Of a DNA stretch of 64,000 nt, positions 19,061 to 27,066 are shown piece after piece. The notes beneath the pieces are model-generated. The model was not told the origin of the DNA. It worked only from the letters and a program-made list of their open reading frames with translations, and made no database searches. How positions within the stretch are numbered: position 1 is the stretch's first letter; every line of letters starts with the position of its first letter. The position numbers were made by a program, and so were the translations under genes. Source of the DNA: Pseudomonas mandelii (GTDB lineage: Bacteria; Pseudomonadota; Gammaproteobacteria; Pseudomonadales; Pseudomonadaceae); the NCBI RefSeq assembly GCF_900106065.1, contig NZ_LT629796.1, positions 1,710,001 to 1,774,000 of the forward strand, read 5' to 3'.

Positions 19061-20217
19061 TGATCGCCCTGTTTTGGCTGATGGCCCTGACGATGTTCGC
19101 CGTGGCCACCCGTGTGGGTCGTCACTTCGGCCTGATCCCGATCGTCAGTCAGTTGCTGCTGGCGACCTTCGGTCTACCGCTGCTGATGTACTTCTGGATC
19201 GAGCCGGGCTGGCAACTCAGCGGCGCCGAGCTGATCTCGCCGGTATGGCTGAAAAACCTCTACAGCCTCGGTTTTGCCTTGTTGCTGGGAAACATCCTCA
19301 GCGATGTGATCGACCTGCGACTCGATCGCCAGAGCCTGAAGATCGCCCTGCCGAGTTTTTGCATTCCATTTGTCTGCGGTCTGGCGACTGCGGTCTGGTT
19401 GTTACCCGCACAGCCGTGGATCAGTTCATTGGCAGTGGGCCTGGTGTTCGCCATCACCGCGATCCCGGTGTTGTACCTCTACCTGCGACACATCAATTAC
19501 CCGCCCGCCGCAACCCGGCGGCTGGTGCAAACCGCGATCCTCATCGACCTGGCATGCTGGACCCTGTTCGGCTTCGCCCAAGGCAGTCTGCACCTGAGCA
19601 GTCTGCTGCTGCCGCTGGCCGGCGCCTGCCTTCCGGTGCTTCTGCATTTGCTGGGTTTGCGCCAACCGCTACTGCACAGCGGCTGCTTTTTTGCGCTGCT
19701 GGTGGTCGCCGAACACTTCAAGCTCAATGCTCTGATTTTCGGCATCGGTTATCTGCTGTGCATGGCCGCGCTGAAAATGCCGCTGGTGTTGCCGTTGCCG
19801 GCGATCTGGATGAACCGTTTGCAAACCTGGATCGCCATCCCGCTGATCCTCACCTTCGGTATCGTGCAGATCAATGTCCACGCCGCCATGGCCAGTCTCG
19901 GCTGGGTGCAGTTGGCGGCGCTGCTGCTGTTGCCGATTGCCAGCAAACTGCTGGGCAACTGGCTCGGCCTCGGCTGGGCCGGCGCGTCATTTGAAGGCGC
20001 CAGTCGCTGGCGCGAAAGCCTGCTGCTCAATATTCGCGGTTTGAGCGAGATCGTCTTTCTCAACCTGCTGCTGCAACAACAGCTCATCAGCCCGGCGTTG
20101 TACTTCGCGCTGATGGTGATGGGCCTGATCGCCACACTGCTGCCGGCACTTGCCGGCATGCACCAAACCCCTTTGAATATCGCCGCCCCGGCAAGGAGCC
20201 CCCGTGCCAACAGTTGA
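19057..20217 (+). CDS. CPA2 cation/proton antiporter-like membrane protein in the APE operon
   Basis: 386-aa polytopic membrane protein with about eleven hydrophobic helices. The helix order and the C-terminal segment NIRGLSEIVFLNLLLQQQLI followed by SPALYFALMVMGLIATLLP resemble the ends of monovalent cation:proton antiporters of the CPA2 family. No RCK/TrkA nucleotide-binding domain is attached. An acidic pair needed for Na+/H+ exchange is not obvious to me, so it may be a divergent transporter. ATG 19057 overlaps the MMPL stop; an in-frame extension upstream lies over the MMPL gene. I do not recall this gene from the E. coli APE cluster. Confidence 0.65.
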   Translation: MMIALFWLMALTMFAVATRVGRHFGLIPIVSQLLLATFGLPLLMYFWIEPGWQLSGAELISPVWLKNLYSLGFALLLGNILSDVIDLRLDRQSLKIALPSFCIPFVCGLATAVWLLPAQPWISSLAVGLVFAITAIPVLYLYLRHINYPPAATRRLVQTAILIDLACWTLFGFAQGSLHLSSLLLPLAGACLPVLLHLLGLRQPLLHSGCFFALLVVAEHFKLNALIFGIGYLLCMAALKMPLVLPLPAIWMNRLQTWIAIPLILTFGIVQINVHAAMASLGWVQLAALLLLPIASKLLGNWLGLGWAGASFEGASRWRESLLLNIRGLSEIVFLNLLLQQQLISPALYFALMVMGLIATLLPALAGMHQTPLNIAAPARSPRANS

Positions 20218-21451
20218 AATGGAACGTCGCCAGGTTGTTGTCATTGGCGCGGGTCCTTCGGGCGCCATTGCCGCCGCGCTGCTCAAGCGCAAAGGCCACG
20301 ATGTGCTGATGATTGAACGCCAGCATTTTCCACGGTTTTCCATCGGTGAAAGCCTGTTGTCGCACTGCCTGGATTTCGTCGAAGAAGCCGGCATGCTCGA
20401 CGCCGTGAACGCCGCCGGGTTCCAGATGAAAAACGGCGCCGCGTTCGCCTGGGGCGAGCACTACAGCGCCTTTGATTTCGGCGACACGTTCAGCAACGGC
20501 AAGCCGACCACCTTCCAGGTCCAGCGCGCCGATTTCGACAAACTGCTGGCCGATCAGGCCGCGCTGCAAGGCGTCGACGTTCGTTATGGCGAAGCCATCG
20601 TCAGTGCCGATTTCGACCTGCCCATGCCGCAGCTCGATGTGCTTCGTGAGGATGGCAGCCAGTACCGCGTCGAAGCTGATTTTGTGCTGGATGCCAGCGG
20701 CTACGGCCGCGTGTTGCCACGCCTGCTGGACCTTGAAGCACCGTCGAATTTCCCGGTGCGCCAGGCGGTGTTCACCCACATCGAAGACCATATCGACAGC
20801 CCGACCTTCGAGCGGGAAAAGATCCTTATCACCACCCATCCGATCCATCGCGACATCTGGTTCTGGACCATTCCGTTCAGCAACGGTCGCTGCTCGGTGG
20901 GCGTGGTCGCGGCCGCCGAGCACTTCGAAGGCCGCATGGAGAACCTGGACGAGTGCCTGCGCGGCTTCATCGCTGAAACTCCAAGCCTGGCCTGTGTCCT
21001 GGAAAACGCGGTCTGGGACACGCCAGCCCGCACCATCGGCGGCTACTCGGCCAACGTCAAAACCTTGCACGGTCCGGGCTTTGCGTTGCTCGGCAACGCG
21101 GCAGAATTCCTCGATCCGGTGTTCTCCTCCGGCGTGACCATCGCCATGCGCTCGGCCAGCATGGCCGCCGGCGTGTTGCATCGCCAGCTGCAAGGTGAAA
21201 GCGTCGACTGGCAGACCGAGTTCGCCGCACCGCTCAAGCGCGGCGTCGACACGTTCCGCTGCTACGTCGAAGGCTGGTACGCCGGGACTTTCCAGGATGT
21301 GATTTATCATCCAGGCAGCTCAGCGGATATCCGCCGTATGATCAGCGCAATCCTCGCCGGTTATGCCTGGGACGAGCGTAATCCGTTCGTCAGCGAACCC
21401 AAGCGTCGGCTGCGCGTGCTGTCGGAACTTTGCGCTAGAGATGCCACATGA
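20204..21451 (+). CDS. FAD-dependent oxidoreductase with flavin-halogenase motifs (APE)
   Basis: 415-aa flavoprotein. The N-terminal Rossmann motif is VIGAGPSG (residues 14-20 region), followed by RFSIGESLL typical of the tryptophan-halogenase/geranylgeranyl reductase family. MKNGAAFAWG places Lys76 where flavin halogenases carry the catalytic lysine, and WFWTIP (219-224) matches the halogenase signature WxWxIP. GPGFALLGNAAEFLDPVFSSG is the second FAD block. It could halogenate or hydroxylate the aryl ring or polyene; related family members do other chemistry, so activity is unproven. The start is GTG 20204 with AAGGAG five bases upstream; ATG 20219 is the alternative. Confidence 0.75.
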   Translation: MPTVEMERRQVVVIGAGPSGAIAAALLKRKGHDVLMIERQHFPRFSIGESLLSHCLDFVEEAGMLDAVNAAGFQMKNGAAFAWGEHYSAFDFGDTFSNGKPTTFQVQRADFDKLLADQAALQGVDVRYGEAIVSADFDLPMPQLDVLREDGSQYRVEADFVLDASGYGRVLPRLLDLEAPSNFPVRQAVFTHIEDHIDSPTFEREKILITTHPIHRDIWFWTIPFSNGRCSVGVVAAAEHFEGRMENLDECLRGFIAETPSLACVLENAVWDTPARTIGGYSANVKTLHGPGFALLGNAAEFLDPVFSSGVTIAMRSASMAAGVLHRQLQGESVDWQTEFAAPLKRGVDTFRCYVEGWYAGTFQDVIYHPGSSADIRRMISAILAGYAWDERNPFVSEPKRRLRVLSELCARDAT

Positions 21452-21930
21452 TCCGTTACCTGCTTCTGGGTTGCCTCCTGCTGCTGAGCGCTTGCGCCAG
21501 CCAGGCGCCGCTGCCCGGGCAAACCGAAAACCTGCCGCTGCCGCAGCAACTGCACATTCAGCGCTTGCTGGCTGATCAGCGTCAGGACTGGGTGTTAGTA
21601 ATTGCGCGCGAAGGCCCGGGCATTCGCTGGTCGATGATGGATTTGTTGGGCATTCCGCAGGCACGCCAGAAACTGATCAATGGCCAGTGGCAAGCTGACG
21701 GCCTGCTGCCGCCGAATCCGGAAGCCCGGGAATTGTTCGCAGCGTTACTGTTCGCGTTGACCCCGCAAGACGAATTGCAGGCCAACTACCCCGAAGCCTG
21801 GCAACACGGCTCCCAACGCTCCCTGCCCGCTCGCTGGGACGTGCGTTACTCGCCACCACTGAGATTTGAGTTGAACCTGCCTAAAGGTCCGAAGTACCTG
21901 GTAACGCCCTTGAGCGGGGAGACGCCATGA
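21448..21930 (+). CDS. APE cluster lipoprotein, DUF3261-like
   Basis: 160-aa predicted lipoprotein: signal peptide MIRYLLLGCLLLLSACASQ, with the lipobox LSAC and Cys16 as lipidation site. The mature part is small and lacks catalytic motifs. It resembles the DUF3261-type lipoprotein that accompanies the exporter and LolA-like protein in aryl polyene clusters, and by analogy with LolB it could accept the lipidated product at the outer membrane. That role is inferred only from context. ATGA overlaps on both sides. Confidence 0.72.
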   Translation: MIRYLLLGCLLLLSACASQAPLPGQTENLPLPQQLHIQRLLADQRQDWVLVIAREGPGIRWSMMDLLGIPQARQKLINGQWQADGLLPPNPEARELFAALLFALTPQDELQANYPEAWQHGSQRSLPARWDVRYSPPLRFELNLPKGPKYLVTPLSGETP

Positions 21931-23123
21931 CCGCTTACCTGAATGCTCTCGGGGTGATCTGCGCCCTGGGTCGCGACAAACAGGAAGTCGCCCGCAACCT
22001 GTTTGCTGGCGATTGCTCCGGCATGCGCAGCGAATCCGGCTGGGTGCCGGAGCGGTCGTTGCCAGTGGCGGCGGTGCGTGGTGAGCTGGCGCCGATCCCG
22101 CCGGAACTGGCCGAGCAAAGCAGCCGCAACAACCAACTGCTGCTGGAAGCCGCGCTGCAAATTCGCGATGACATTGATCAAGTGATCCAGACTTACGGCC
22201 GCGATCGAATCGGCGTGATCCTCGGCACCAGCACTTCCGGCATCGATGAAGCCAGCCGTGGCCTGGCCCATTACATTCGTGAACATGAATTCCCTGCCGA
22301 CTACGATTATCAGCAGCAGGAACTCGGCGCGCCGGCCAACTTCCTCGCCGACTGGCTGCAATTGAGCGGCCCGGCCTATGTGATCTCGACGGCTTGCACC
22401 TCCAGCGCCCGGGCGCTGATGAGTGCCCAGCGGCTGCTCGATCTGGGTGTGTGCGATGCCGTACTGTGCGGCGGCGTCGACAGTTTGTGCAAACTGACCC
22501 TCAACGGCTTTTCGGCCCTGGAAGCGGTGTCCGAGCAGCGCTGCAATCCGTTTTCGGCCAACCGCAACGGCATCAATATCGGCGAAGCCGCCGTGCTGTT
22601 TCTGATGAGCAAAAAAGCCGGCGCGAGCCAACCGATTGCCCTGCTCGGCAGCGGCGCCAGTTCCGATGCGCACCATATCTCGGCGCCGGAGCCGACCGGC
22701 CGGGGCGCCCTGCAAGCGATGAGCAAAGCCCTGAACCGCGCGAAGGTGCAGCCCGAGCAAATCGGCTACCTGAACCTGCACGGCACCGCGACCCAACACA
22801 ACGACGCGATGGAAAGCCTGGCGGTCTCGGCCCTGTTCCCGCACGGCGTGCCCTGCTCCTCCACCAAGCCGATGACCGGACACACGCTCGGCGCGGCCGG
22901 CGCCCTGGAAGCGGCGTTCTGCTGGTTGAGCCTGAGCACGAACAATCGGGAAAACCTCCTGCCGCCCCACGTGTGGGACGGTCAGCCCGACCCCGACTTG
23001 CCGGCCTTGCAGTGGGTGACCCCGGACCATCGCCTGACGTCCATTGCACCTCGCTACCTGATGAGCAATTCCTTTGCCTTCGGTGGCAACAACGTCAGCC
23101 TGATTATCGGAGATGCCCCATGA
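21927..23123 (+). CDS. apeO: beta-ketoacyl-ACP synthase (ApeO-like)
   Basis: 398-aa ketosynthase of the FabB/FabF class with an intact triad: Cys157 (STACTSSA), His285 (LHGTATQHND) and His319 (MTGHTLGAAGA). It performs decarboxylative condensation of malonyl-ACP onto the aryl-acyl-ACP. By analogy with the E. coli system it is the best partner for the truncated chain-length-factor-like protein encoded first in the operon. ATGA overlaps on both sides. Confidence 0.88.
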   Translation: MTAYLNALGVICALGRDKQEVARNLFAGDCSGMRSESGWVPERSLPVAAVRGELAPIPPELAEQSSRNNQLLLEAALQIRDDIDQVIQTYGRDRIGVILGTSTSGIDEASRGLAHYIREHEFPADYDYQQQELGAPANFLADWLQLSGPAYVISTACTSSARALMSAQRLLDLGVCDAVLCGGVDSLCKLTLNGFSALEAVSEQRCNPFSANRNGINIGEAAVLFLMSKKAGASQPIALLGSGASSDAHHISAPEPTGRGALQAMSKALNRAKVQPEQIGYLNLHGTATQHNDAMESLAVSALFPHGVPCSSTKPMTGHTLGAAGALEAAFCWLSLSTNNRENLLPPHVWDGQPDPDLPALQWVTPDHRLTSIAPRYLMSNSFAFGGNNVSLIIGDAP

Positions 23124-23584
23124 TTGACTGGCCGCTCGCCGAGCTGCTGCCGCACGCTGGCGACATGATCCTCATCGAGCAGATCCTGGCGTTCGATGAC
23201 GAGCAGATTCACACCCGCCTCACCGTCAAGCCCGGGGGCCTGTTCAATCGTCCCGACGGCAGCCTGCCAGCGTGGGTCGGTATCGAACTGATGGCCCAGA
23301 GTGTTGCCGCCTACGCCGGTTGCCATGCGCGCCAGCGCGGTGATGCGGTGGTGCTGGGTTTTCTGCTCGGCACCCGGAAATTCGAATGCAACGTGGAGCA
23401 CTTCCCCGCGGGCACCGAACTGACCATCCATGGACTGCGCTCGCTGGAAGACGACAACGGCATGGGCGTGTTCGAATGCCACATCAACGCCCCCGGCATT
23501 CACGCCACCGCCCGCCTGAACGTGTTCCGCCCGCCTCAGGCCGCTCAATACCTTCATGAATCCCAAGGAGCCAGCCATGACTGA
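23120..23584 (+). CDS. apeP: 3-hydroxyacyl-ACP dehydratase, hotdog fold (ApeP-like)
   Basis: 154-aa stand-alone dehydratase. The N-terminal LLPHAGDMILIEQIL places His12 in the catalytic position of FabA/FabZ-type enzymes, and PAWVGIELMAQSVAAYAG forms the central helix. It would create the conjugated double bonds. A second dehydratase domain sits on the fused ligase, so the operon encodes two. ATG 23120 overlaps the ketosynthase stop; the longer open frame upstream lies within that gene. Confidence 0.85.
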   Translation: MIDWPLAELLPHAGDMILIEQILAFDDEQIHTRLTVKPGGLFNRPDGSLPAWVGIELMAQSVAAYAGCHARQRGDAVVLGFLLGTRKFECNVEHFPAGTELTIHGLRSLEDDNGMGVFECHINAPGIHATARLNVFRPPQAAQYLHESQGASHD

Positions 23585-24305
23585 ATCCGTATTGGTCACC
23601 GGTTCCAGCCGTGGCATCGGCCGTGCCATTGCGTTGCGTCTGGCCCAGGCCGGGCACGACATCGTGCTGCATTGCCGCAGCGGCCTGGCCGACGCCATCG
23701 CCGTCCAGGGCGAAATCCAGGCGCTGGGACGCAATGCTCGAGTTTTGCAGTTCGACGTCTCAGATCGCGCCAGCTGCAAGGCCATCCTCGAAGCCGACGT
23801 GGAAGCTCATGGCGCCTATTACGGCGTAGTGCTGAACGCCGGCCTGACGCGTGACGGTGCTTTTCCGGCGCTGAGCGAGGATGATTGGGATGTGGTGATG
23901 CGCACCAACCTCGACGGTTTCTACAACGTGCTGCACCCGGTGATGATGCCGATGATTCGGCGTCGCGCGGCCGGGCGGATTGTCTGCATCACCTCGGTTT
24001 CCGGGTTGATCGGTAACCGTGGCCAGGTCAACTACAGCGCCTCCAAGGCCGGTTTGATCGGCGCGGCGAAAGCGTTGGCGATCGAACTGGGCAAGCGCAA
24101 AATCACCGTCAACTGTGTCGCACCCGGCCTGATCGACACGGCCATGCTCGACGAAAACGTGCCGGTGGAAGAACTGATGAAAATGATCCCCGCACAACGC
24201 ATGGGCACTCCGCAAGAGGTGGCCGGCGCGGTGAATTTCCTGATGTCGGCGGAAGCGTCGTACATCACCCGGCAGGTTCTGGCCGTCAACGGAGGCCTGT
24301 GCTGA
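23577..24305 (+). CDS. apeQ: 3-oxoacyl-ACP reductase, FabG-like (ApeQ-like)
   Basis: 242-aa short-chain dehydrogenase. The NADPH-binding motif is GSSRGIG (residues 9-15), followed by NAG and the catalytic Ser140, Tyr153 and Lys157 (YSASK). It reduces the 3-keto group after each condensation. ATG 23577 was chosen because AAGGAG (23565-23570) is well spaced before it; an upstream in-frame ATG at 23556 lacks such a site. It overlaps the dehydratase gene by eight bases and shares one base with the next start. Confidence 0.9.
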   Translation: MTESVLVTGSSRGIGRAIALRLAQAGHDIVLHCRSGLADAIAVQGEIQALGRNARVLQFDVSDRASCKAILEADVEAHGAYYGVVLNAGLTRDGAFPALSEDDWDVVMRTNLDGFYNVLHPVMMPMIRRRAAGRIVCITSVSGLIGNRGQVNYSASKAGLIGAAKALAIELGKRKITVNCVAPGLIDTAMLDENVPVEELMKMIPAQRMGTPQEVAGAVNFLMSAEASYITRQVLAVNGGLC

Positions 24306-25531
24306 TGAAGCGCGTCGTCGTCACCGGCATGGCCGGCATCACTTCACTGGGCAGCGACTGGGAGACCATCGCTGGCAACTTCGCGGCCAACCGCAGCGGC
24401 ATACGCCGGATGGACGAGTGGGATCGGTTCACCGAACTCAACACGCGCCTGGCCGGGCCTATCGACGACTTCAAGGTTCCGAGCCACTGGACCCGCAAGC
24501 AGCTGCGCAGCATGGGCCGGGTCTCGCGCCTGGCGGTCGGCGCGTCGGAGCAGGCGCTGGCCGATGCCGGACTGTTGGGTAACCCGATCATCAAGGATGG
24601 GCGCATGGGCGTCGCCTGCGGCTCCTCCACCGGCAGCACCGACGAGATCAAGGCGTTCGGCAATATGCTGCTCAACTCGGTGGCAGAGGGCCTTAATGCC
24701 AACTCCTACGTGCGGATGATGCCGCACACCACTGCGGCGAACATCAGCATCTTCTTCGGCCTCACCGGCCGGCTGATCCCGACGTCCAGCGCCTGCACCA
24801 GCGGCAGCCAGGGCATCGGCTACGCCTACGAGTCGATCAAATTCGGGCGCCTGCCGCTGATGCTCGCCGGCGGCGCCGAAGAACTGTGCCCCACCGAAGC
24901 CATGGTCTTCGACGCGCTCTACGCCACCAGCCTGAAAAACGACGCCCCGCAAACCAGCCCACGTCCGTATGACAAAGACCGCGATGGCCTGGTGATCGGT
25001 GAGGGCGGCGGCATGCTGGTGCTCGAAGAGCTTGAACATGCGTTGGCACGCGGCGCGCACATCCATGCCGAACTCGTCGGTTTCGGCAGTAACGCCGACG
25101 GCCAGCACACCACCCGCCCAGAGCAAGTCACCATGCGCCGGGCCATGGAACTGGCGCTGGAAGACGCCGGGCTGCAACCGTCAGACATCGGCTACGTAAA
25201 CGGCCACGGCACGGCGACAGAGCAGGGCGACATTGCCGAAACACTGGCCACCAGCGCGTTGTTCGGCGAGCACATGCCGATCAGTTCGCAGAAGAGCTTC
25301 CTCGGGCACACCTTGGGCGCCTGCGGTGCGCTGGAATCCTGGTTCAGCATCGAAATGATGAACCGCGACCTGTACGTGCACACGTTCAACCTCGACGAGG
25401 TCGATCCGCACTGCGGCAAGCTCGACTACCTGCGCGGCGAGTTCCGCCAGATGAGTAATGAGTACGTGATGAACAACAATTTTGCGTTTGGTGGCGTCAA
25501 CACTTCGCTGATTTTCCGTCGCTGGCACTGA
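24305..25531 (+). CDS. apeR: beta-ketoacyl-ACP synthase (ApeR-like)
   Basis: 408-aa second complete ketosynthase with triad Cys164 (SSACTSGSQG), His301 (NGHGTATEQGD) and His335 (FLGHTLGA). Two different ketosynthases are standard for aryl polyene clusters, where one acts alone as a homodimer and the other with the chain-length-factor-like protein; this one is probably the homodimer type by position. ATG 24305 overlaps the reductase stop by one base; a GTG two codons upstream is possible. Confidence 0.88.
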   Translation: MKRVVVTGMAGITSLGSDWETIAGNFAANRSGIRRMDEWDRFTELNTRLAGPIDDFKVPSHWTRKQLRSMGRVSRLAVGASEQALADAGLLGNPIIKDGRMGVACGSSTGSTDEIKAFGNMLLNSVAEGLNANSYVRMMPHTTAANISIFFGLTGRLIPTSSACTSGSQGIGYAYESIKFGRLPLMLAGGAEELCPTEAMVFDALYATSLKNDAPQTSPRPYDKDRDGLVIGEGGGMLVLEELEHALARGAHIHAELVGFGSNADGQHTTRPEQVTMRRAMELALEDAGLQPSDIGYVNGHGTATEQGDIAETLATSALFGEHMPISSQKSFLGHTLGACGALESWFSIEMMNRDLYVHTFNLDEVDPHCGKLDYLRGEFRQMSNEYVMNNNFAFGGVNTSLIFRRWH

Positions 25532-25558
25532 TCTGAAAAAACGTCTGGAGTGAAGGGA

Positions 25559-26380
25559 ATGACTCTGTTTCAGCGCATCGGCGCAGTATTCACCATGGCC
25601 GTTGCGCTGAGCGGCTGCACCAGCCCGGTGTACACCGCCAAGGAACACTTTCCCGGCGACAAGGGCCTGAGCGACGATCGGATGAGCCGCGCCATCGTCA
25701 CCGCACTGATCGAGCGCCAATGGATCGTGCAGTCGGCGCGCCCCGGCATGATCAAAGCGGCAATCACCGTGCGCGACCGGCACCACGCCGAAATCGACAT
25801 TCCCTATACCTCCACCTCGTTCGAAATGGACTACCGCGACAGCCGCGGCCTGGACTACAAGGACGGCAGGATCCACGGCACCTACAACCGCTGGATCAAT
25901 TACCTGCGCGACGACGTGGTCAAACAACTGGCCACCGACCCGGACGCTGATCAAGTCTTCGCCTCGCAAGGCGCCTACGAACCCACCTACCAGGACTTTC
26001 AGGAAGGCGTGAAACGCGCCACCGAAGTTGGTCTGCTGGATGGCAGCGTCAAGTTCTACCTGGCGGGAGAAGCACTGCCGACCCAGGTGCACAAACTGAA
26101 GGCGGTGAGCAGCAGCCGAAGAGCCGACGACAACGAAGACAAATCCGCTGAAGACACCTGCTACTGGGCGTTGCAATCGACCTTGGCGACGTTGCAAAGC
26201 AAGGCCAAGAAGGCTGGTGCTAACGCCGTGATCAACATCGCCGGCATCAACAAGCGCGACCTGAGCCAGGACACCGGGAAATACCAGTGCAGTGACGACG
26301 AGGAAATACCTGGGCTGGAAGCGCTCAAGGCCGTGGTGTCCGGGGTGGCGTTGCGCGGGGATCTGGTACGGGTTGACTGA
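25559..26380 (+). CDS. lipoprotein of unknown function at the end of the APE operon
   Basis: 273-aa predicted lipoprotein: short signal peptide MTLFQRIGAVFTMAVALSGC with the lipobox LSGC. I recognise no enzymatic domain. The first half is polar with aromatic-rich strands (about residues 60-110). The C-terminal half contains the pattern QSKAKKAGANAVINIAGINK followed by YQCSDDEE, reminiscent of small secreted proteins that repeat a YbjQ-like AxxxGANAVI core. It lies 27 bases behind apeR, the only sizeable gap at this end, and is followed by a stem-loop, so it is probably the last gene of the operon. Role in polyene placement is guesswork. Confidence 0.7.
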   Translation: MTLFQRIGAVFTMAVALSGCTSPVYTAKEHFPGDKGLSDDRMSRAIVTALIERQWIVQSARPGMIKAAITVRDRHHAEIDIPYTSTSFEMDYRDSRGLDYKDGRIHGTYNRWINYLRDDVVKQLATDPDADQVFASQGAYEPTYQDFQEGVKRATEVGLLDGSVKFYLAGEALPTQVHKLKAVSSSRRADDNEDKSAEDTCYWALQSTLATLQSKAKKAGANAVINIAGINKRDLSQDTGKYQCSDDEEIPGLEALKAVVSGVALRGDLVRVD

Positions 26381-26404
26381 GGCGAGCACCTCGAGAACGA
26401 CAAA

Positions 26405-26425
26405 GGGCGCCTTTCGGCGCCCCTT
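26405..26425 (+). terminator. stem-loop closing the APE operon
   Basis: GGGCGCC / GGCGCCC, a 7-bp perfect stem with a TTTC loop, 24 bases after the lipoprotein stop. The downstream tract is only CCTT, so intrinsic termination may be weak. Confidence 0.5.
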
Positions 26426-26596
26426 CACAAACAGGTCGGCTTGTCATCGCCCTGTACCTGTCTGGCTCTGCGATGGCTGGTTGCCCAGGATCCTCAGAGT
26501 CTCACAAGCCCCTTACGGGAACGGGGGGAGTATTGCCCGAAACAGGATCAAGGGCAACGACTGGCCATTCGCCTGACTGCGCCACTTCCGATGCCA

Positions 26597-26980
26597 TCAC
26601 AGGCCAAGCGCACTACGTACCGCGACTTTGATTGCGTAAAACTCATCTGTTTCAAGGTGTGAAATAACATAAACACGCTTTCCATGTCGGTCTCGACTTT
26701 TGATCCGGTCCAGCCTGGAGAGGCTTACTGTCGCAACCATATCGCATTTCGCCCAGCAAACAGGACTGGCACCCTGTAGATGACTTTGAAGTTCCAGGTG
26801 GTGATCAAGTATGCGATCCGGAGCGGTAGTACTGAGCGGCACAACTGTCACCAGTAAGCTGTTGGTTTTGTGTTTTCGTATCACGACAACAGGTCTGACT
26901 TTGATCATTTCGGGGATTTCATACCCCCTGAAATCACAAATCAGCACACTGCCTTCCTTCGGTTGATATAGAAGTGGCAT
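26597..26980 (-). CDS. PemK/MazF-family toxin-like protein without visible antitoxin
   Basis: 127-aa protein resembling the PemK/MazF mRNA interferase family: an N-terminal EGSVLICDFRG strand, the conserved VRPVVVIRKH block with the Arg expected to be catalytic, PLSTTAPD, and the WAKCDMVATVSLSRLDRI segment that replaces the usual CDQ-R-D block in a subgroup. Expected activity is sequence-specific cleavage of mRNA. ATG 26980 was chosen because GAG lies eight bases upstream; a GTG at 26989 is possible. Only 86 bases separate it from the end of the upstream lysR gene and I find no antitoxin ORF on either side, so it is an orphan or its antidote is elsewhere. Confidence 0.7.
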   Translation of the reverse strand: MPLLYQPKEGSVLICDFRGYEIPEMIKVRPVVVIRKHKTNSLLVTVVPLSTTAPDRILDHHLELQSHLQGASPVCWAKCDMVATVSLSRLDRIKSRDRHGKRVYVISHLETDEFYAIKVAVRSALGL

Positions 26981-27066
26981 CCATGGCACTCATCGAAAGA
27001 AATCGATTTTGCTCAACAATCGCGCAAATCACTAAACAGGATCCGTTACTTTAAGTGTCCCTGCGC

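Noticed and set aside
20204..21451. Calling the flavoprotein a proven tryptophan halogenase
   Set aside because: Motifs fit flavin halogenases but the family includes other oxidoreductases and the substrate would be a polyene or aryl-ACP; kept as halogenase-like.
26441..26662. Plus-strand short frame as possible antitoxin of the PemK-like gene
   Set aside because: Wrong strand for an operon, overlaps the toxin 3' end, no DNA-binding or antitoxin features.
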